Shown: in pieces, positions 6,575-9,683 of the stretch
Layout of the letters: every line of letters starts with the position of its first letter
How positions within the stretch are numbered: position 1 is the first letter of the stretch
Source: Acidobacteriota bacterium
GTDB taxonomy: Bacteria; Acidobacteriota; UBA6911; RPQK01; JADFOI01
Assembly (NCBI GenBank): GCA_030624355.1
Contig: JAUXKG010000059.1
Span: forward strand, 1-9,683
DNA: 9,683 nucleotides
Reading direction: 5' to 3'
The notes under the pieces: generated by a model
The model's input: the letters and a program-made list of their open reading frames with translations, nothing else
Database searches by the model: none
What the model was told of the DNA's origin: nothing
Program-made: the position numbers and the translations under genes

Positions 6575-7951
6575 TCAGACGATGGGCCAGCTTTGGGGAT
6601 AGGAGATGCCTTCCCGGGCCAGAAGAGACTCTCCGATTTCCTGAACCTTCTCCATCAGCTGTCCTTCGTCCACAAAACTCTGCTGGTAGGATTCCAGAAC
6701 AATTCTTCCATCCACAATGACCGTGTGTACGCTTCGACCATCGGCACTGTAAACCAGATTATTGAGGGGATCGATGAGAGACTGCCACTCGGGCCGCTGG
6801 CTGTCGAATAGAACCAAATCAGCCTTTTTGCCCACCTCGATGGACCCCAACTCATGCTCCAATCCGAAGGCCCTGGCTCCCATCAAGGTCCCCATCTCCA
6901 CTGCCTGGCCCGCAGAAATGAGCGAAGTATTCTGTCGCGCATCCTTGTACATGCAGGCGGCTAGGTTCATGGATCGAATGATATCCAAGTGGTTGGAGCT
7001 GTTGGCCGAGTCGCTGCCCAGGGCCACGTTGATGCCCTTCTCCAGCATTTCCGGCATCCTGCAGTTCTCTCGGGTTCCGGCTCCCGATTTGAGCGAAGTC
7101 GAGGGACACATGACGACACTGGTTTGTGTCCGGGCCAGGCAATCAATCTCCGCCTCCTCGAGACCCAGCACGTGGGCCAGCAGCATATTGGGTCCCAACG
7201 CACCTATTTCTTCCAAATGTTCTGTCGGCAACTTGCCGTGCTCTTGCAGGCAGGTCTGGCGGAATTTCGGTTTGCTGGAATGGTGCAGCGTTATTCCGAC
7301 TCCATACTCGTCCGCTACATGCTTTGAGGCCTTGAGCAACTCCGGTGTGCAGTTCACGGCGGAGAACGGCATGGCCCAGGCCCGTATTCTTCCATCCAAA
7401 CGGCCATCCCATTTTTTTATGAACTGCTCGGTTCGAGAGATCGCTTCTGCGGTTGGAAATAACGGAAGCTTCCTGGCTTCCTGGATGTCGGTCACACATT
7501 CGCCCAAAATAATTCGACAACCAGAATCTTCATAGGCTTGCAGGCAGGCATCCGGATATTTTGTGCTTCCAGGATCCATGAAACAGGTTGTACCGCTCTT
7601 GAGCAGCTCGACAATGGCAAGCAAAGAGGTGAAATACTCCTCTTCTTCCGTCATGGCAGACTGGAGTTGAAAGACAGTGACAAGACGGTCTTTCACGTCG
7701 TCGGGAAAGATTCCCCGGACCGCATGGGCATAACTGATGTGCATGTGGCCGTTGACAAAACCGGGCGTAATCACCATGTTGCGGGCATCGATGACGCGAT
7801 CTGCAGGGATCTGTGCCAGATCTTTGGTCTTGCCGACTTGTGTGATCTTTTGACCTTCAATGAGGATCGATCCTCCCCGGATAATCGTACGCTGGGGATC
7901 CAGGGTGAGAACAAAGGCAGCATCTTCAATCTTCAACGTCCGAGCAGACAC
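6575..7951 (-). CDS. Amidohydrolase (chlorohydrolase / SAH-deaminase-like subgroup)
   Basis: I place the start at the GTG at 7951-7949, which has GGAGGT 4 nt upstream, giving 458 residues; a TTG four codons earlier (7963) is in frame but has no ribosome site. There is no signal peptide, so it is cytoplasmic. The metal-dependent amidohydrolase fold shows an N-terminal beta-sandwich segment, then VITPGFVNGHMH with metal ligands His69 and His71, SGTTCFMDPG, TLHHSS with His223, LLAHVLGL with His260, GSDSANSSN with Asp314, and the closing sandwich GSIEVGKKADLVLFD. Relatives deaminate or dechlorinate nitrogen heterocycles (guanine, S-adenosylhomocysteine, s-triazines). In deaminases of this group His223 is followed by a catalytic Glu (HxxE); here position +3 is Ser226, so the chemistry may differ. 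The gene stands alone, convergent with the monooxygenase remnant. Family firm, substrate unknown. Confidence 0.87.
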   Translation of the reverse strand: MSARTLKIEDAAFVLTLDPQRTIIRGGSILIEGQKITQVGKTKDLAQIPADRVIDARNMVITPGFVNGHMHISYAHAVRGIFPDDVKDRLVTVFQLQSAMTEEEEYFTSLLAIVELLKSGTTCFMDPGSTKYPDACLQAYEDSGCRIILGECVTDIQEARKLPLFPTAEAISRTEQFIKKWDGRLDGRIRAWAMPFSAVNCTPELLKASKHVADEYGVGITLHHSSKPKFRQTCLQEHGKLPTEHLEEIGALGPNMLLAHVLGLEEAEIDCLARTQTSVVMCPSTSLKSGAGTRENCRMPEMLEKGINVALGSDSANSSNHLDIIRSMNLAACMYKDARQNTSLISAGQAVEMGTLMGARAFGLEHELGSIEVGKKADLVLFDSQRPEWQSLIDPLNNLVYSADGRSVHTVIVDGRIVLESYQQSFVDEGQLMEKVQEIGESLLAREGISYPQSWPIV

Positions 7952-8046
7952 AACGACCTCCAACCGTTCCGGTGCAGGGGCACCAAACGATGCCTAGTTC
8001 CTCCACAGTGACCACCACCTTCTTGAGGCTCCTCGCCAGAAGCGAC

Positions 8047-8052
8047 ATTATA
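8047..8052 (-). promoter_or_regulatory. Possible -10 element for the amidohydrolase gene
   Basis: On the minus strand this hexamer is a perfect TATAAT, about 95 bp before the proposed start codon. No good -35 hexamer lies 16-18 bp upstream (GTCCTG at 17 bp), so the assignment rests on the -10 and position only. Confidence 0.25.
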
Positions 8053-8208
8053 GTTGAGGGAGGATGGAACAGGACAGAGCGCTATTCAATCGGTAGGAGG
8101 GCGCCTCTCTTTCTGGTGGCTGGTCCCTGCGATTCACAATTGCCCCGATGTTTGCCTTGCAATCTGTCCATTGGCGCGTCCTTGCTGCTCCCCACTCAGA
8201 TATAACGT

Positions 8209-8230
8209 CAGCCGGCCACATTCCCGGCTG
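8209..8230. repeat. Perfect 7-bp GC-rich inverted repeat
   Basis: CAGCCGG (8209-8215) and CCGGCTG (8224-8230) pair perfectly around an 8-nt loop. No T-run follows on either strand, so it is not a standard intrinsic terminator. It lies about 160 bp past the redoxin stop and about 260 bp before the amidohydrolase start. Confidence 0.5.
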
Positions 8231-8296
8231 TCATAGCGTTTGAGAGCTGTTCCAGGGACGATGTTGAAACTAGCCGATAATGGACCAAACTTGGAA

Positions 8297-8338
8297 ACTT
8301 GACTCTGCGACGGGCAATCAAGTCGCAAAAGGCCAAGT
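8297..8338. repeat. Nested inverted repeat
   Basis: The inner arms TGCGAC (8306-8311) and GTCGCA (8322-8327) are perfect around a 10-nt loop. Outer arms ACTTG (8297-8301) and CAAGT (8334-8338) extend the structure with an unequal internal bulge. It lies 50-90 bp past the redoxin stop on the minus strand and could be an RNA 3'-end structure for that gene. There is no T-run. Confidence 0.4.
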
Positions 8339-8387
8339 CAGCAGTGCCAAGAAAATCGTGGGGCGATACATATTATTCCCCTCCCAG

Positions 8388-9002
8388 TCACTCCTCTAGC
8401 AATTGCTTTATTGCCCTTTCGAGCGAGTGGAAAGCTTCGATCTCACGGGGATTCCTTCCCTGGCGATAGTACTCGCCACCGTGGTGGACCCAACGAATGG
8501 CCCCGCTTTTGTCAATGAGAACAGTGGAAGAGGTGAAGGACCTTTTCACACCTGTCCAGTAGGCGTTAATGGTCTTCCACTCGTTGTCTTGGGCAATCAG
8601 GAACTGGAAGCCCAAACGATGGGCTGCTTTTCGGACCTGTGTGACATCTCGGGCGAACTCTGATTTGGGATGGTGGACTCCGATCACCACGAGGCCCTCA
8701 TTTCTGTAATCTTCATACAACTCATTGAGTGCGGGCGCTGAATTGACGCAGAAGGGACATCCCATCAGCCAAAACCGGATCAATACCACCTTGCCCCGCA
8801 GATCTTTCAGCCTCAGCGGCTCTGAGTTCAGCCACTGAAGTCCCTCAAACTCCGGGGCCTGCCTTCCGATCAGTTCGGCCCCTTCTCGGGGTTGCCAGCC
8901 CTCTCCGTAGGAGAGACACGCAAACATCAGCATGGTCGTGGCGGCGAGTAACTTTCTCTCCAAAGAACGGATTCGCCTCAACAGCAAATGATCCTTATGC
9001 AT
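8388..9002 (-). CDS. Exported TlpA/DipZ-like redoxin (thioredoxin fold)
   Basis: A protein of 204 residues from an ATG at 9002. Its ribosome site is weak, and an in-frame TTG a few codons in, behind TAAGGA, is a possible alternative. Residues 1-33 have a basic region and a hydrophobic stretch (LLAATTMLMFACLS), so it is exported; Cys29 lies in MFAC, only a poor lipobox. The thioredoxin fold shows as IGRQAPEFEGLQ (45-56), LRGKVVLIRFW (68-78), the redox motif CPFC with Cys82 and Cys85, LVVIGVHHPKSEF (104-116), FLIAQDNEWKTINAYW (134-149) and VLIDKSGAIRWVHHGGEYY (161-179). The HHPKSEF and AQDNEW motifs resemble the C-terminal domain of DipZ-type proteins. The cis-proline that normally faces the CxxC (xPxxxLID) is replaced by Ser159. 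Its role is thiol-disulfide exchange in the periplasm, partner unknown. The gene is divergent from the kelch gene. Confidence 0.82.
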   Translation of the reverse strand: MHKDHLLLRRIRSLERKLLAATTMLMFACLSYGEGWQPREGAELIGRQAPEFEGLQWLNSEPLRLKDLRGKVVLIRFWLMGCPFCVNSAPALNELYEDYRNEGLVVIGVHHPKSEFARDVTQVRKAAHRLGFQFLIAQDNEWKTINAYWTGVKRSFTSSTVLIDKSGAIRWVHHGGEYYRQGRNPREIEAFHSLERAIKQLLEE

Positions 9003-9133
9003 CGCAGCCTGTATTGTCTGTCAGCTCCAACTTCATGTGAATTGATTTAAGTCAACCTATTGTAGTGTATGGCGGTTATTCATTATAGTGACCGCCTTCG
9101 AAGGGCCTACGGCACAGGGGAGGTCGCACAAAG
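9003..9133. promoter_or_regulatory. Divergent promoter region, redoxin and kelch genes
   Basis: This 131-bp stretch must serve both divergent genes. Toward the kelch gene, TTGTAG (9060-9065) and TATAGT (9084-9089) with an 18-bp spacer form a fair promoter. Toward the redoxin gene, a minus-strand TATAAT overlaps the same bases (9083-9088) but has no good -35. An inverted repeat GGCGGT (9071-9076) and ACCGCC (9091-9096) brackets both -10 elements, and the palindrome CCTTCGAAGG (9095-9104) adjoins it. This arrangement would suit a regulator that controls both genes, but that is inference. Confidence 0.35.
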
Positions 9134-9683
9134 GTGAACAAAGAAACGTCGGAAAGAGAAGAAGGTAACCGAGCTTTTCCCGATTTACCTCTAGCCATCA
9201 CGAGCTTCGGAGCTGCGGTGGTGGATGATTCCATTTACGTCTATGGCGGACATCACGGTCGGGCCCATCACTACTCCCTAACAGGGCAGTCTGGCGAGTT
9301 ATTGCGGCTGAACCTGAGAGAGCCATTGGCGTGGCGAGTTGTCACGACTGGCCCAAAGCTCCAAGGGCTCGCTCTCGTGACTTACGGAGGCAAGTTGTAC
9401 CGCATCGGCGGATTTACCGCACGCAACAAAGCTGACGAAGACCAGGATCTGTGGTCGGTTCCCGACTTTGCCCAATTTGTCCCCCGAATAAGCGAGTGGG
9501 AACAGTTGCCATCCATGCCAACGCCCCGCTCCTCGTTCGATGCTGTCGTGGTGGGAGACCATCTGTACGTGGTTGGTGGCTGGGCTATGCAGGGGGGAGA
9601 GGAGACCGTCTGGCAGGATACGGTGTGTACGGTTGACCTGTCTCAGAAGGTCTTGGAGTGGAGCCTTGTCGCAGAACCTCCCT
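9134..9683 (+). CDS. Kelch-repeat beta-propeller protein (N-terminal part, runs off right edge)
   Basis: GTG start at 9134 with GGGGAGGT at 9117-9124; the in-frame TGA at 9089-9091 leaves no other ATG, GTG or TTG start. The 183 residues seen have no signal peptide. Kelch-type repeats with the double glycine are clear: FGAAVVDDSIYVYGGHHG (25-42), LVTYGGKLYRIGGFTARN (81-98) and FDAVVVGDHLYVVGGW (135-150). Each is followed by a variable loop and, in the first and third, a strand with Trp and a bulky residue (AWRVV, EWSLV). A complete propeller needs five to seven blades, so several must lie beyond the right edge. Kelch propellers bind proteins or ligands; some are enzymes. The position opposite a redoxin gene gives no firm hint of the job. 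Confidence 0.8.
   Translation, partial: MNKETSEREEGNRAFPDLPLAITSFGAAVVDDSIYVYGGHHGRAHHYSLTGQSGELLRLNLREPLAWRVVTTGPKLQGLALVTYGGKLYRIGGFTARNKADEDQDLWSVPDFAQFVPRISEWEQLPSMPTPRSSFDAVVVGDHLYVVGGWAMQGGEETVWQDTVCTVDLSQKVLEWSLVAEPP

Larger units (their letters stand above)
7952..8387. other. Structured gene-free stretch between amidohydrolase and redoxin genes
   Basis: These 436 bp contain no frame that I recognise as a protein. They hold a possible minus-strand -10 element and two clear inverted repeats, listed separately. As both flanking genes are on the minus strand, this is the 3' region of the redoxin gene and the upstream region of the amidohydrolase. Its length argues against a single operon. 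Confidence 0.5.

Noticed and set aside
8201..8233. Translated YNVSRPHSRLS, resembling the C-terminal motif of IS3-type transposases
   Set aside because: The match covers only about 11 residues, the sequence on both sides is unlike a transposase, and it overlaps a GC-rich inverted repeat. Chance is more likely.

Overview
The window is a bacterial chromosomal segment of moderate GC, with loosely packed genes and several gene-free gaps of 400-500 bp. The products are typical of a large-genome environmental heterotroph: an ECF sigma factor, exported hydrolases, an LVIVD beta-propeller, a gamma-glutamyltransferase-like enzyme, a luciferase-like monooxygenase remnant, an amidohydrolase, a DipZ-like redoxin and a kelch protein. 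Acidobacteriota would fit, but no marker gene is present, so this is only a guess. I see no tRNA, rRNA, CRISPR array, complete insertion sequence or phage gene.

Layout. Bases 1-262 (minus strand) hold the first 87 codons of an ECF sigma factor that runs off the left edge. After a 457-bp gap come three plus-strand genes, all with signal peptides: an alpha/beta hydrolase (720-2060), a predicted seven-bladed LVIVD-type propeller (2179-3639) and a GGT-like Ntn-hydrolase (3875-5692). The hydrolase and the GGT-like gene are each preceded by a matching 42-bp promoter-like block (33 of 42 bases identical, no gaps) at almost the same distance from the start codon. After a 499-bp gap, a remnant with only the C-terminal third of a luciferase-like monooxygenase (6192-6572) meets an amidohydrolase (6575-7951, minus) tail-to-tail, with 2 bp between the stop codons. 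A 436-bp gap with inverted repeats separates the amidohydrolase from an exported DipZ/TlpA-like redoxin (8388-9002, minus). The redoxin gene is divergent from a kelch-repeat gene that runs off the right edge.

How the genes may work together. The hydrolase, propeller and GGT-like enzyme look like an exported set acting on ester, amide or peptide-like compounds outside the cytoplasm. The amidohydrolase has no signal peptide and would act inside the cell. No pathway can be assigned from the sequence alone. The most unusual points are the shared promoter block; histidines at the start of five of the seven predicted propeller blades; loss of the glutamate-binding residues in the GGT-like enzyme; and replacement of the usual catalytic glutamate in the amidohydrolase and of the cis-proline in the redoxin.
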